DNA from: Metaphire vulgaris
Lineage: Eukaryota; Annelida; Clitellata; Crassiclitellata; Megascolecidae
Reading direction: 5' to 3'
Length of the DNA stretch: 64,000 nt
Assembly: GCA_018105865.1 (NCBI GenBank)
Contig: CM030837.1
Span: forward strand, 8,194,725 to 8,258,724
Shown here: positions 49,488 through 61,225 of the stretch, piece by piece
How the letters are laid out: every line of letters starts with the position of its first letter
Numbering within the stretch: the first letter of the stretch is position 1
Notes under the pieces: model-generated
What the model was told of the DNA's origin: nothing
The model's input: the letters and a program-made list of their open reading frames with translations, nothing else
The model's database searches: none
Position numbers and translations under genes: made by a program

Positions 49488-50098
49488 CAGGGGTGCACAA
49501 CCACTGGCTCGCGGGCCAAATCCGGCCCGCAGAAGGGTTTTTTCTGGCCCGCGGGACAATTTCGAGCAACACAGAAAACCGGCCCGCCAAAGGGTTCGGC
49601 CGGCCCGCGGTACAATTTCGAATAACAGAAAACTGGCCCGAGAACAGTAATTTTGGTATAGGAATTAGGTATCTGCTGACTGATCTATTCATATATGTTG
49701 GACTACTTACAAATGTGCGACCTATAACAACGTGACACAGAGACGGACGATAATAAACTACTTCGATAACGTGCTTTATACATTTAAATTGTCTCTGCAG
49801 TAAGTCTAGAATTTCTAAATTCAAAACTTAAAAAACGTAAGACTGAGGCAGAACAGCGACATTTCAGTGAGGAATGGACACGTCTGTATTTTATGGACAC
49901 GTTTAATGGGTTAAATCGGTGTGTTTAATTTGCCGTGAATCACTTAGCGTTATGAAAGAGTACACTGTACAACTGCCGATGACTCCACGAAACCAAAGGC
50001 GTCGATCCACTTAAAATATTGGGGGGGGCCCAAACCTGAAGTTAGGTACATGAAAAGTTGATGCTGTCATTTCTCGTTGTCCCGGTCACTCAAGACTC

Positions 50099-50164
<66 letters not shown>

Positions 50165-50354
50165 CTACTTGACCTGAGATATATATATACTTTATATTAC
50201 ATATATATATATATATACATACATACATACACAGGGTGCAGACCCTATATATGCAAAAAGTATATATGGATAGATATATGGATACCTTATATAAAAATTA
50301 TATATATTTGATATATAGATATATAGATACTTGATATATATATATAGTTGATAT

Positions 50355-50410
<56 letters not shown>

Positions 50411-52343
50411 TAGGCCTATAGCTACTTGATACTATAATTAAGCGCATAGGAATAATGAGCTACTTCGGTGCTGCTTTGAAAGCTCTATAGAAATTAACAA
50501 GATTTTACTTACTTATTTAGTTACTTTGTTTATATCAGGAAGTGATATAAATTCAGCCATAATTTTTATTTACTTTTGGGTTTGTTCAATAAGTTACTTT
50601 CAATTAAGCTATTTAATGTTTATAAAGGCAAAAATTCATAGTTCTGCAGTCTGCACCACTAAAAATTATTGCTGACCAATCATATTAAAACGTAGGCTGT
50701 GCCTTACCTGCTTGAGTAGTCAGCCTCTATCTCGTAATCTCAATTAGAGTGTTGAGTCCAAGATGCAGAGTAAACTGAAAAGTTTGACAAATAAAAGAGT
50801 CCAGATTTCGTGGGCAACATCTTAAATGATATTGCATTGTCGCTTACGAGGCATTATTAAATTTGTATTTTCTACTACTCGGGTTTACACGTCAGTTAAC
50901 TGTCTAGTTCAAGCAAGAGAAATGTCTTAAATGCAGTCAGTACGTTGACTCAGTTCCCGTAATCTCCATATAATTTAGACGCTTCACCCGTGATTTCGAT
51001 AAACCCATACGATTGATCTAAACTTCTAAAGAGTTAAACGCCATTCTCTCAGCAGGGTGGCGTAGTTACCTCCCCTCCCCATGTTACTAACGCATCAAGG
51101 CTGTTGTACAGTCAACTATCTAAGTCTAGTAAATTCGACTCACGAGCATCTTGACATCGTTCCCATGATGACCGTTAAGTGACATGAAAGTTTCACTTAG
51201 GTTAAGCAACCAGAAACCAGATTCCTACAGTCCGACTGCTTGTTCGTCCCCAATGGATTAATTATCAGATTTAAAAGGTTCACATTTGTAGGCAATCTGG
51301 ATAAACGCAGTCACGGTACTCCAGTGACTGAGTGTCAAACTACTGAAACTGAGCAAACGTTATAGGGCTTATATGTTGGAGTGGGGGCAACATATGATGA
51401 ACAAATGCTGAGCCCACTCTAAATCAATGGAGAGAATCGGGCCCCCGTAGATCGCCATTTCTGAACCGAAACTCCAAAAATATAAAATTTCAAAAATAGA
51501 AATTTCAGGAAGAGCATGCATTGAGACTGGAAAATGTGCTAACTGGTATATAAAAAGGTTGAAATATTGGGGGGCCCAACAAGTGCTGGGCCCCCTGCCC
51601 GAATTATTGGGGGCCCAGGCCCCCCGGGGCCCCTATGGATTGACGCCTATGCACGAAACGAAACATGCCACTGCTTATGATGAGCTGCAGGGTGAGTTGC
51701 GGGAACAGAAAATTGAACTGTTAAAGAAGACATTGTCAACCGAAGAGAGTTTTTTCACAAGGAAGCCGCAAGAATAAAAGTGTTTTACACGGGCCAGCTG
51801 CAAAGTGGCCCAGCTAATTGCAAGGTCATCACGGCCTTTCGCAGACGGAGATTTTGTTAGAGATTGACTCCTAAGCATCTGCACTGGAATTTGCCCAGAA
51901 AACGCCAGTCTTTTCAGTAAAGTTCCTTTGTCAAGAATGACAATTCAACGCCGAGTTGATGACCTTGCAACAGACGTTGCTGAGCAGTTGATTGGCAGAT
52001 TAGCTAGGTGCACATATTTTTCAGTAGCTTTGGATGAGAGCACAGATAACACTGATACTGCACAGCTCTTAGTTTATGTGCGGGCAGAATTAGATTGTGC
52101 AGACTGAGGAATTACTGTTTGTGTTATAGAAGTACTGTAAAAAAACTGGTGTTTTATTAAGCATTACCGGTAGTTCAATATAGCATTTATTAAAGTTAAT
52201 TTTGCTTGATTTGCTGATTTATATAAATATTATGGTTATATACAATATTTTTTATATAAAACATGCATTTTCGAAATTCTGGCTCGCGAGTACTCAGGGA
52301 ATGTTAAATTTGGCCCTCGGCCTAAAAAGGTTGTGCACCCCTG
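49488..52343 (+). mobile_element. hAT element with GTF2IRD2-like transposase remnant
   Basis: Ends CAGGGGTGCACAACCACTGG and, inverted, CAGGGGTGCACAACCTTTTT. Target duplication ctatatac is perfect (49480-49487, 52344-52351). The interior holds a decayed plus-strand transposase in two parts, about 49830-49985 (KKRKTEAEQRHFSEEWTRLY) and 51660-52110 (AYDELQGELREQKIELLKKT; ATDVAEQLIGRLARCTYFSV; DESTDNTDTAQLL), split by the 1658-bp element at 49994. Confidence 0.9.
49994..51651. mobile_element. hAT-type element inside a hAT transposase remnant
   Basis: Ends CAAAGGCGTCGATCCA and, inverted, CATAGGCGTCAATCCA (14 of 16). Target duplication cacgaaac is perfect (49986-49993, 51652-51659). 1658 bp, without coding capacity, with (TA)n tracts at 50102-50163 and 50356-50404. 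Confidence 0.9.
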
Positions 52344-52504
52344 CTATATACCCCCAAAATCAGTCTACATTTACGTTCTTTTATGTTTTGTTCACATCTG
52401 GGACATTAACATAGGGCCTATTATGTTTTGATTTTGAAATAGCAATGAATAGTTAAAATTCATACTCCCACCCCCAATTCAAATTCCTGGCTACGCTGCT
52501 GCTC

Positions 52505-52693
52505 CAGTGGTGGCTCTAGGATTTGGCAAGTGGGGGGGCCGTTGGGGTGGCAACTTCTAATCATGGGGGGGGCAACCATTTGTTGTTTAATGTATGTAGC
52601 ATTAAGTATAGGGTCCCAACTGGGGGCCACTGGGGGGCCAGGCACTCAATAGGGGGCACGGGTCCCTCTGGCCCCCCGGTGGAGCCGCCACTG
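52505..52693. mobile_element. hAT-type MITE (189 bp), CAGTGGYGGCTCYA family
   Basis: Ends CAGTGGTGGCTCTAGG and, inverted, CAGTGGCGGCTCCACC. Target duplication tgctgctc is perfect (52497-52504, 52694-52701). It landed on the right edge of the element at 49245 and split that element's own duplication. Confidence 0.92.
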
Positions 52694-53317
52694 TGCTGCT
52701 CATCACGAAATGCTTCCTTGTCAAAAAACTAAGACGAATGTACGCGCGCCTTAAGTTAAGTCGATCCGTGTAGCAGGCTGGGCGAGTGCCATCTTGAGAG
52801 AGAATAGAGATATACAGTAGGGAGTTACTAGAATCATAGTCCCGGTTCGCTACACCGTTGTGGATGAAATGCAGAGTCGAAAGCAAGGATCTGATCGAAT
52901 CTGGAAAGTGGAAATCAATTTCATTTGTTTCGTCGTTGCAGGAAAGACTGGATTTTAGATTAATTCCACGAGAATCTAGTGAAAAATCTCGAGAGCAATG
53001 CGAAGTCAAGGGTAGGATAAACAGCAGGAAATAATTAATCTGAATTAAAATTTAATGACTGTTCGCATCAGCGCCAGAACGACAGAATCTTCCGCTTGAT
53101 CGAGCTTTTATGAACTGCTGTGTTGTATTTTAGATCAGCGCAGTTATGCGAGTAATAGTTCGGAAATAGCATCCTAATCATTCGACATTTTTATTTAAAA
53201 TACTGCGTGTCTAAAATTAAATCGAATGAAAGAAGAGACACACAGTGAATTAAATCGGTGTCTTTTCCGTCTGGCTCAGACTGGCTGAATAATAGAGATA
53301 CAAAATTTCTGTGCCAA

Positions 53318-53543
53318 ATGCGGCTTTTCACCAATTTAACGACGCTGGTTCCTCGAAATGCTATGCCGCTTATCAGCTGTATCATTGCGCTGTTATTAGT
53401 GGAGCTAGTCTTCTATGATCTTGTTGGGAGTTCTTACTCGTTTTGGGAAATTCCAAGACAGTACGAAACCAGTGACGTCAACGTGGCGTCTTTCGAGGTA
53501 TTGGATGATCACGTGACTACAGACAGTCTGAAAAACCTTTCTG
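53318..53543 (+). CDS. Signal-peptide exon of a plus-strand gene
   Basis: Open reading from ATG 53318, with an upstream in-frame ATG at 53258. After about 18 residues comes a hydrophobic stretch, LISCIIALLLVELVFYDLVG, typical of a signal peptide or signal anchor; then SFWEIPRQYETSDVNVASFE. It ends at a strong donor, G|GTAAGTGG, in phase 1. Phase-1 junctions are usual for exons encoding extracellular modules, and the LDLa and MAM exons downstream on this strand are also phase 1. Whether it belongs to the same gene is inference. No family recognised for the peptide itself. Confidence 0.5.
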
Positions 53544-53560
53544 GTAAGTGGTGCAGTCCG

Positions 53561-53712
53561 TTCATTCATTCGTTAATTCATTCATTCGTTAATTCATTCA
53601 TTCGTTAATTCATTCATTCGTTAATTCATTCATTCGTTAATTCATTCATTCGTTAATTCATTCATTCGTTAATTCATTCATTCGTTAATTCATTCATTCG
53701 TTAATTCATTCA
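53561..53712. repeat. 16-bp minisatellite, about 9.5 copies
   Basis: Unit ttcattcattcgttaa, nearly perfect throughout. It starts 18 bp after the donor of the exon ending at 53543. Confidence 0.95.
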
Positions 53713-53751
53713 CTCAGTACAGGCAGCCAGTTAGTCAGTCTTCTTCTAGAT

Positions 53752-53990
53752 CAGAGGTATTTAACTGACTGATTGCGGGCCAGATTCGACCCGCCAGAGG
53801 CTATGAAATGGCCGCGAAGATACAGAAACGATCAATAACTTTTCCCAATACATACGAAATGCTTTGTTTTCAATTTACCAGCTTACTATTACTTGTCAAC
53901 TACATTTTTAAGTTAAAAATTTCTGCACTTGGCCCTCTGGCACCAGCCATAAAAATGTGGCCCTTCATGAGATTTAGTTGAATGCCGCTG
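53752..53990. mobile_element. hAT-type MITE (239 bp)
   Basis: Ends CAGAGGTATTTAACTGA and, inverted, CAGCGGCATTCAACTAA. Flanks ttctagat / ttttggat match at 6 of 8. Old copy. Confidence 0.7.
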
Positions 53991-54219
53991 TTTTGGATTC
54001 TAGAACATCTCCTTTTTGTGAACTCACGTTTCAGCCTATCGGTCCCTAGATCTATAACTAATCGCATATTTATTTAGCGCTCTTTTATTGAAATTCATCT
54101 GGCGACCGAAAACGCTTGTTGTTTTCTCAAAGCTGCGAAGCATAGTGTTAAGCTTTTAAAAACTGTCTTAATAATCTGATGAGCATCAGACATCATTTTA
54201 CCTTTAGCTGTCTGTTGCT

Positions 54220-55108
54220 CATCATCATCACAGACCTGGAAAGAGCAATGGACAAAGTCAAAGAACATGTAAAAGGCATAACAGTTCAGGGACTTTCATT
54301 TAACAACCTTAGGTTTGCTGATGATATTGACATCCTAGAGGGAAATGAAGATGATCTGGAAAACACGGTACAGATACTGAGCAATGAAGCTGAGCGCTAT
54401 GGACTGTCAATAAACATTGAGAAGACAAAGACAATGGTGTTTGGCGACAAAGAGATCAAAAGAAAAATTAAAGTAAATGGAATAGAAGTAGAGAACGTAG
54501 AAAACTTCACCTATCTTGGAAGCAATATGACACATGACTTAGACTGCAGACAAGAGGTCGCAAGAAGAGCAGCAAGAGCTCTAGATCAACTGATGGCAAT
54601 GGATAAGATCTGGAAAAGCAAATCAATAAGCACTGAAACAAAAAAGAAAATACTCGAAACCTGTATCTTCAGCAGCTTTTTATATGGATGCGAAACATGG
54701 ACCATCACCAAAGACCTGGAAAGAAAAATACTAGCCTTTGAAAGAAAATGTTATAGAAAAATACTACGAATCGGATGGGTCGAAAAAATCACAAATGAAG
54801 AACTATACAGGAGAATTCAGCCCAAACAAACCATGCTGGAAAGAGTAAAACAAAGGAAACTCCAACTTTTCGGACACATATGCAGAATGAAAGAGGACAG
54901 AAAGATCAAAGCTCTAATGTTTGGAATAATGGAGGGTGCCAATAAGAGAGGGAGACCACACAAGGAATGGTGTGATGATATTGAAGAATGGTGTGGAAGC
55001 AGTTTACAGGATCTTAGTCACAGAGCAACGGACAGGAAAGAATGGCAGAAAACTGTGGAGATGGCATTATACACCAACGGGCGATGAGCCCACGGTTAAT
55101 GATGATGA
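54220..55108 (+). mobile_element. RTE-type retrotransposon, 5'-truncated, recent insertion
   Basis: Intact plus-strand reading to a stop at 55087: the second half of a reverse transcriptase with FADDIDIL (catalytic motif C), YGLSINIEKTKTMVF, FTYLGSNMT, LYGCETWTI, then the C-terminal FGHICRM...KRGRPHKEW...DRKEWQ. It ends with a (gatgat)n tail, as RTE elements do. An exact 11-bp target duplication, tgtctgttgct, lies at 54209-54219 and 55109-55119. The intact frame and perfect duplication suggest a young copy. Confidence 0.9.
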
Positions 55109-55119
55109 TGTCTGTTGCT

Positions 55120-56678
55120 GCTACTTGCTGCCACTCTTAAAAGCTTCTCACCTGATTTGAGGCGAGCTTGTTTCCGCCTCCGAACTTAATCATAGGGCCA
55201 TCCATAAAGTACGCCACGCTATTTTGACTGTTTTCAGTCCGTCCCCATTGTCACAAGACTCACAACCTGTCACAAATCTCGGACCATCTTAAAGTAGGCC
55301 TACGTCACAAATCTCCAGACAGGAGCTAGAAGATAGGCCTACACTTTGCCTAAATTGTATCCTGAAATCTTTAGTCAGTTTAACTTTACGCTTCTCAAGA
55401 AGATTGACTGTTAGAAAGCCGTATTTAAAGTGTAACTTTCAGTGAAATGTATCCAAAGTCACAGCTACCACCTGCATTCCAGAATAATTTCCAATACTGA
55501 GTCTGTATTTGTCAGTATTTGTCAGCAGAGGAATTGATATTGAATGTGAAATATTTCTGACTGAGAATCGCTTTTCTCCTTCGAAACCTTCCCGATCAAT
55601 TCTCAGTAGGTAGGTTCTCTTTGATGGGAAAAGGCGGAGAAAATTGTTTCCTGGATAAAATATTACCTCGTACGTATTTAATAAAACCATATAATAATTA
55701 ATTAACTCTCGGATGGCAGAGTAGTAGGTTAACACAGTTCAGGCTTACCGAACAGCACAGCACGTCTGTAAGGTGGGCGCGTGAGCCCGCACCCAAAACG
55801 GCTAGAGACGGTGCCCTAATTTAATTTTTTATTGCCCAAAAATTTTGCAGTAGTTTTTAATCTATAGATTTAAAAATTACTAAATTTTTAAATATTCACT
55901 ATTCAACTTTGTTAGTAACTGGATTTACAAGATATACATATTATGTTCTATTGTTAGCCTATCTTGATGCGTGAATCTTTTAAACAAACTATTTGAGGTT
56001 TTAAAGTTATGCTTACATCATTGGTCAACATATTTTCGTGTTCTTGCAATTCTGTTCGTTGGCAAGAAGCAAACTGCCCAAAACTTAAGGCAACTGAGAA
56101 ACTGTTGCTTGGGTGAAATTCCACGTGCCCACTGACTCTCAAGAATTAGAGGAAACATTGATCACGTCTATACTGTCCTTTTCCTCCGTCTTCAACATCA
56201 CCACCATGCATGGGCTCCTGGTACAAAGGTTTAAACATACATCGGTGGATTTCAGTGGCGTAGCCAAGGGGGAGGGGTTTGGCGTTAACATCCCCCTTGG
56301 GCACCGACGAAACATTTTAAAATGTGTTTCCATGCATTTTTAATTTTCGGACGCGGTTTTGAGGGTCAACCTCCCCTTGGGGTGCTGATAAATTTTTTTA
56401 AAGCTAGCACTCAAGATCTTCGCTGCGGCAACACGATAAAAGCATTTTACTGTTAACCGTTAAACGTTCGCCTCTACACTAAACAAAATTAATCTTCTGT
56501 GCGCTGAGTTACCCAAGTAGAGCAAGCAATGGGATATAGAGCGTGAACATATTTGCGTAATTTTTATCTCCCCATGGCACCTTTAAACGTCCTAGTGGTC
56601 CCCGTGACAGATCGTCCGCCTCTAAGAAGATTTCACGCCACAAATGTCCGAAAATGCTAAAATGCTGTTGTCGTGTAA
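55120..56678. other. Mostly unassigned; transposon ends only
   Basis: Contains a lone end resembling the GGGGCCGTCCAT family at 55194 and a lone cagtggcgtagcc end at 56255 with a cccccttggg block. No coding similarity recognised. Confidence 0.4.
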
Positions 56679-56954
56679 ATGATTTTCAGACGAAATCCTC
56701 GTTTTCGACAAGCGTTTACACGACCCTGTTACGAGAGCTGTTATGAGAAGCCGATGGCTTCGGCCAAGCGCTCCTCAATGTCACATGAAGATATCCGTTC
56801 ACTTGGAGGAGTCTACGAGCGGTGGCGGGATGCCGTCGTTCTTCCTTCAGCGAGAGAACATGGATCGACAGATGTTGACATCCGAACAGTCTTCTCTTTC
56901 GCTTTCTCAGTACGCTTCTTTTTGGGCTTTGTCATTAAGCTCATATTTGTTCGC

Positions 56955-57052
56955 ATTGGAATGTGTGTGTGTGTATGTTTTGTGTTTGTTTATAGACGCG
57001 TCCGTATCAAAGACGATGGCGTCTATGTGTGTTTGTGTGTGTGTGTATGTGT
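56955..57052. repeat. Interrupted (GT)n microsatellite
   Basis: Two GT-rich runs. The open frame across it is low-complexity and not supported as a gene. Confidence 0.85.
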
Positions 57053-57249
57053 TTGGCTCCTCCTTTCTCAACCAGGGCATGCCATGGTAATTATGTCTTA
57101 TCATCTTATTGTACTAAGTGCTGTTTATTTGGTCACTCCGACACAAACACATTCACCCGTCGGTCAGTAATTAGCGGAGAATGAAAGATGCGCATAACTA
57201 ATAGTAGGCGTGGAGTGACCTCACAACGAACACAACGAAAGATCCTCAC

Positions 57250-57450
57250 CCTGCCGGAAGAGGAAATGCCCCGAGAGACTACTTCCGGTGCTGCATCGGA
57301 CTTCCGTCGACCCATCCTCAGGCCCCAGCGGTCAGATAATGACCTCGCGCATGCGCAAATACGCAACCGGAGCTTTGTGACGGTCGCCACCGGAAGTGAC
57401 ATTCTATTCCAAAGCGAGAAAGTTCACGAAATTCAAAAGGGTAACATGAA
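57250..57450. promoter_or_regulatory. CpG-rich promoter-like region with NRF1 and ETS sites
   Basis: GCGCATGCGC (consensus NRF1 site) at 57347-57356 lies about 35 bp from CCGGAAGTGAC (consensus ETS site). Further GGAAG/CTTCC cores occur at about 57254, 57281 and 57300. CpG is dense against an AT-rich background and there is no TATA box. This combination marks housekeeping, often bidirectional, promoters in animals. Open frames continue on both strands (plus to 57628), but none is recognisable. Confidence 0.5.
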
Positions 57451-57949
57451 ATTCCATTTTCTTGTCGAGTCAGACAGGATAATGGATATTGAATATAGTG
57501 GATCACATTATCCCAACGCCGTCAAGAAAATTAATTTCGTCTTGACGTTGTCGTTGGATTTGCAAGCAGCTGCACTTTTTCGTTCACGACTTCTGGCTGT
57601 TGATGAAACGATGGAATTTGGTCCATGACTTTTGTGTTTTGCTAATAATTCCACCGGACAGCAACTTTTTATAAAAGTCATGTCACTGAAATTAGTCATT
57701 TCTTATTAAACTTTATGTGTTGAACACTAATGTGACAATCAAAGTGCAAAATTGGCCCTCACTTTTTTGTAATCTGCAATTATTGTTCATTAGACTAATG
57801 CATGGCAATAGTAACAATAAGCCAGAGGTTAATGTATGTAAAAATCAAGTCATAGACTACGTCTAAGATTTCGTTATCTGTCTCTTGTACAGCTGTTTAG
57901 AGCATATTGAGGGAGTGTCTAGCAGTATTCAACTAGCATGGTAGTGAAC

Positions 57950-58520
57950 CATTTTCCCTAGTAGCCTGTCTTTGTTCCATTGTTGCGATTTCACGATGAA
58001 TACGTTCGCCATCATCAATAACCATACCAAAGTTGCCAGGAAAGAAATCCAAGAAAGTGTCCCTTAGAGACATATTACAGCCAAACAAGTTTCCGATACA
58101 TCAGCAGGTTTTCTATTAGTTCCTTGTAGTTTTCTGCCCTAACATTACCGAGAAAGTTTATAGACAGGACGTGTAAAGCATTCCATGCTTGTTTCGCATC
58201 ACTTTGCAGGAAATTGTTGAACTGGTCATATTTGAAGAACTCTTGAATCTGAGGACCCACAAAAACTCCCTCTTTAATCTTTGCCTCACTGAGTCGACGG
58301 ACTATTTCATACAGGTATCGGAAAGCTGGCGAGTCCGGCCCATGACTTTCATGAAGTTCTTCATCAAAACTTGTTTGATGTCAATAATGGTGGTAGCAAG
58401 ATGTTGTCAGCTTTGATCAGAGCTGGGTGCTGGATCTTCTTCTCTCCAACTGCTACATTTTGTCTGCGAATCCATTCCTTCAGCAAGTAGTGCAATTTCC
58501 TTGTTCAGTTATCCCACTCA
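57950..58520 (-). pseudogene. Remnant of a recurrent uncharacterised invertebrate ORF
   Basis: Minus strand, several frames: LSEAKIKEGVFVGPQIQEFF, FLQSDAKQAWNALHV, INFLGNVRAENYKELIENLL, then NMSLRDTFLDFFPGNFG and DDGERIHREIATMEQR. I recognise these blocks from a protein repeated many times in invertebrate genomes, of unknown function and presumed transposon origin. Frameshifts near 58330 and 58070 show it is dead. Confidence 0.6.
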
Positions 58521-58797
58521 CGTACGACCGTACGAAACACACGTAGGCCTATTTTATGTATCCCTGCTGCAGCCCCAACACAAAGGTTACTACCCTAAAA
58601 TCACCACAGAGGTGTCAACTGTACTTGCTATATATACTCCATGGAATTCAGTAGCTGCTTGAAGTTATCGTACGTTAATTTCTTTCATGTGGACAGCATG
58701 CGCTACTAGAATAAATGGAAGACGAAATGGAAGACGATTTCCTTTGTTTTAAGGCTCAGTTTCGAAGAGTCTCAAATATTCATTCTTGTGGGTCATA

Positions 58798-59225
58798 GGG
58801 GCTGTCCATTAATTACGTCAAAAAATAGGGGGAGGGGTTTTAAAAAGTTTGACAGTTGTTGATAGAGGGAGAGGGGGCAAGAGAAGTTGACGTCAACAAT
58901 TTCACTTTTTACAAATAATCAAAAATTAGAAAATTTTATGGAATACTACTTATTACAATGGAAAAAAGCATGGGAAAAAAGGTCATCACCACCACATTTT
59001 GACACTCTATGAGCAAAACAGGGAAAAATGGTCATCACCGCAAAAATAATAACCTTGTTATTGGGAAAATAATAGCCTTGTTATTGGGACCTGTCATTGA
59101 TCTTGGGGGGAGGTAAAAAGTTTTTGACGTAATTATAGGGGGTAACTGAAAGTTGACAGTTGTTGACAAGGAGGAGGGGGTCAAAAATTGCCCAGAAATT
59201 GTTGACATAATTAATGGACAGCCCC
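58798..59225. mobile_element. Inverted-repeat element GGGGCTGTCCATTAATTACG, copy 2 (428 bp)
   Basis: A 24-bp terminal inverted repeat with one mismatch. Flanks are ATA on both sides. Same end family as 47134-47799. The interior carries two aaaggtcatcacc blocks. Confidence 0.82.
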
Positions 59226-59872
59226 ATAAGTGATTTGTAAGGGCACTCAAAATCGGGACAGAATACCAGATTACCTTCCTTTCCGAAGAAAGGCTCCAAC
59301 TACTGGCGGCACTTTAGATATCCCACGAAGTCTGAAATATTTTAAACGCTTAACCTTTACGACTGGCCTTTATGTAGTACGCTAGTGACGTAAGCTCGGT
59401 TCAGCAGTCCTCTGACAGTAGTATTGCATTGCATCAAAAAATGATGCAATAAACCCTGGATGATGTGTGTATGATGGTAGCATGCAATATGATGTAATAT
59501 TGCTCATTTAAGGCTTATTTAGCATCTTGCTGCAATCCTTAGCATACTACTGGATAAATGTACACTGTGAAACATAGAAATCGAACTACATGATATAATA
59601 GATATATCTTCAAAACGAGAACAAATAAAAACTTTTCATGGTCATATTCGTTTTCAGGACACCAAAATACTACAGATTACGATCGTTTAAAGCCAGTAAC
59701 ATTTTTACTCTTGACCAGTGTAATAATTGTAATGATTGTAAACAGTTTCTCTTAATTTTCGTCTGATTTCCAAAACGTTTGTCTATTGGGAAAGGCTCCA
59801 CGACTCCATTTATGGATTTTGAAAATAGCTTTCTAGAAATCGTGGAATCATCCGAAAGCAGCCAGGGGCGTA

Positions 59873-60028
59873 GCGACGGGGGGTATAATGGTAGATCGGC
59901 ATATATACCCCCCAAAATCAGACTACCTTAAAATTGTTGATGCGTTTTTAAGATTTTCAAAGTTTTTTTTACAGATTTATACTCCCAAATCACATTATGC
60001 CCCAATAAAATTCCTGGCTACGCCCCTG
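59873..60028. mobile_element. MITE sibling of the 49245 element (156 bp)
   Basis: Ends CAGGGGCGTAGCGACGG and, inverted, CAGGGGCGTAGCC. The interior (catatatacccccc, aaaatcagactac, aaattcctggcta) matches the split pieces of the element at 49245-52501. This gives an uninterrupted reference for that stack. Flanking duplication is not clear. Confidence 0.75.
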
Positions 60029-60464
60029 AAAAAGCCTAAACGTGCAATATAAACTCAAGCCTCAATTATTGTTGTTCTGTAAAACTGCAATGGACACTCC
60101 AGTGACTTAATTACTTTTATGAAATTTTATAATTATGAAGACCCTGAAGGCAGATATGAGAGCCCGTTAAGTGTTATTTCTGACGCTTCTCTTTGTCCTC
60201 CAACTACAACGGATTGATCAGCTTCTCGACGAAATCCAGTTATCGCCAACAACATTCATTGAATTTGTGATTTTCATCTTCCAGGAGACACATACAATGT
60301 CATACATAATAGACGTCGCTTGATATACGTTTACCTCGTTACGAAGCTACTGGTTAATTACAAACTAAGTCCCATCGAAGTATTCATGCAATTTAGACAC
60401 CCGATTCACCAACGTCCGAAGAGTGAGTGAATTATGGTGCAGACGAAAGTGGCTTCGTCTACAC

Positions 60465-60549
60465 CATCACTCACTCGCTCGCTCACTCGCTCACTCGCTC
60501 ACTCACTCACTCACTCACTCACTCACTCACTCACTCACTCACTCACTCA
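60465..60549. repeat. (CACT)n microsatellite
   Basis: Runs of cactcgct then pure cact, about 85 bp. Confidence 0.95.
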
Positions 60550-60689
60550 ATAAATCAGTGAATCGAAAACGCCGGCCACTATGACTGCCTCTGTATGTTG
60601 TCAGTATCATCATTGTAACTGCAGCTTCAAGTGCATAAGCGTCAGCTGCTGATGTTGATAAGTAAGATGTCTATGGACCGATGCTTTAG

Positions 60690-60855
60690 GTTTTGGTCGA
60701 CGTACATCGTTAGCATCGGACCGATTGCGACGCCGTTTTACTTGATTCTCGAATCGATTAAAGAAGATTCAGACGACAACTCAAGTCTCGTCGTCGGATC
60801 AACACGTCTACTCAACTGCAGCAAAGGCAACAACTCTACGCATCAGACGTTTTAG
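60690..60855 (+). CDS. Possible MAM-domain exon (uncertain)
   Basis: Plus-strand reading STYIVSIGPIATPFYLILES, then SLVVGSTRLLNC. The hydrophobic FxLxLEx...LxxC arrangement resembles the last third of a MAM domain, and the segment lies just upstream of an LDLa exon. I could not find convincing splice sites with the required phase 1, so it could equally be non-coding. Confidence 0.25.
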
Positions 60856-60857
60856 AA

Positions 60858-61225
60858 CAGGGCTGTCAAACACATTTTATTTAACGGGCTACATAAAAGT
60901 CTTTGCGGTTGTCGCGGACCGGATTTGTACGATAGCATTAAGACGAACCACAGTAGGCCTATTACACAAAAAGTACATATATTAAAATATTGTTTCGAAA
61001 ATTTTAATTTCATTTGTATTGTATGCAAAAAAAGTCGTGCTTCATATATGCGACTTGCGATTTTCATATAGGCCCTATGTACTTTTTGAACACGCCTTAA
61101 ATAGGCCTAAAGTAACCTTGCTTAAAATATAAAGATTTTTCTTTATTCAGCCACATACAAGCGGACCGGATAAATAGTTTTCACGGGTCGGATAAGGTCC
61201 GCGGGCCGTATATTTGACATCGCTG
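60858..61225. mobile_element. hAT-type element (368 bp), old
   Basis: Ends CAGGGCTGTCAAACAC and, inverted, CAGCGATGTCAAATATACGG, with the cgggccg subterminal block usual for these ends. Flanks match at only 5 of 8. Confidence 0.6.

Larger units (their letters stand above)
49245..52501. mobile_element. Outermost element of a five-member hAT stack
   Basis: Ends CAGCGGCGTAGCG and, inverted, CAGCAGCGTAGCC. Left duplication ctcaccac (49237-49244). The right duplication, ctcatcac, is split by a later MITE (ctc at 52502-52504, atcac at 52702-52706). With the inner insertions removed it matches the complete sibling at 59873-60028. Confidence 0.82.

Noticed and set aside
56679..57170. 163-codon open frame on the plus strand
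   Set aside because: The second half is a (GT)n microsatellite and the first half resembles no family; no splice or promoter support.
57188..57628. 146-codon open frame over the promoter-like island
   Set aside because: CpG-rich DNA with few stops on either strand; the peptide has no recognisable domain.
60465..60549. Short tandem units that could suggest a CRISPR array
   Set aside because: Simple tetranucleotide repeat without spacers, in an animal genome.
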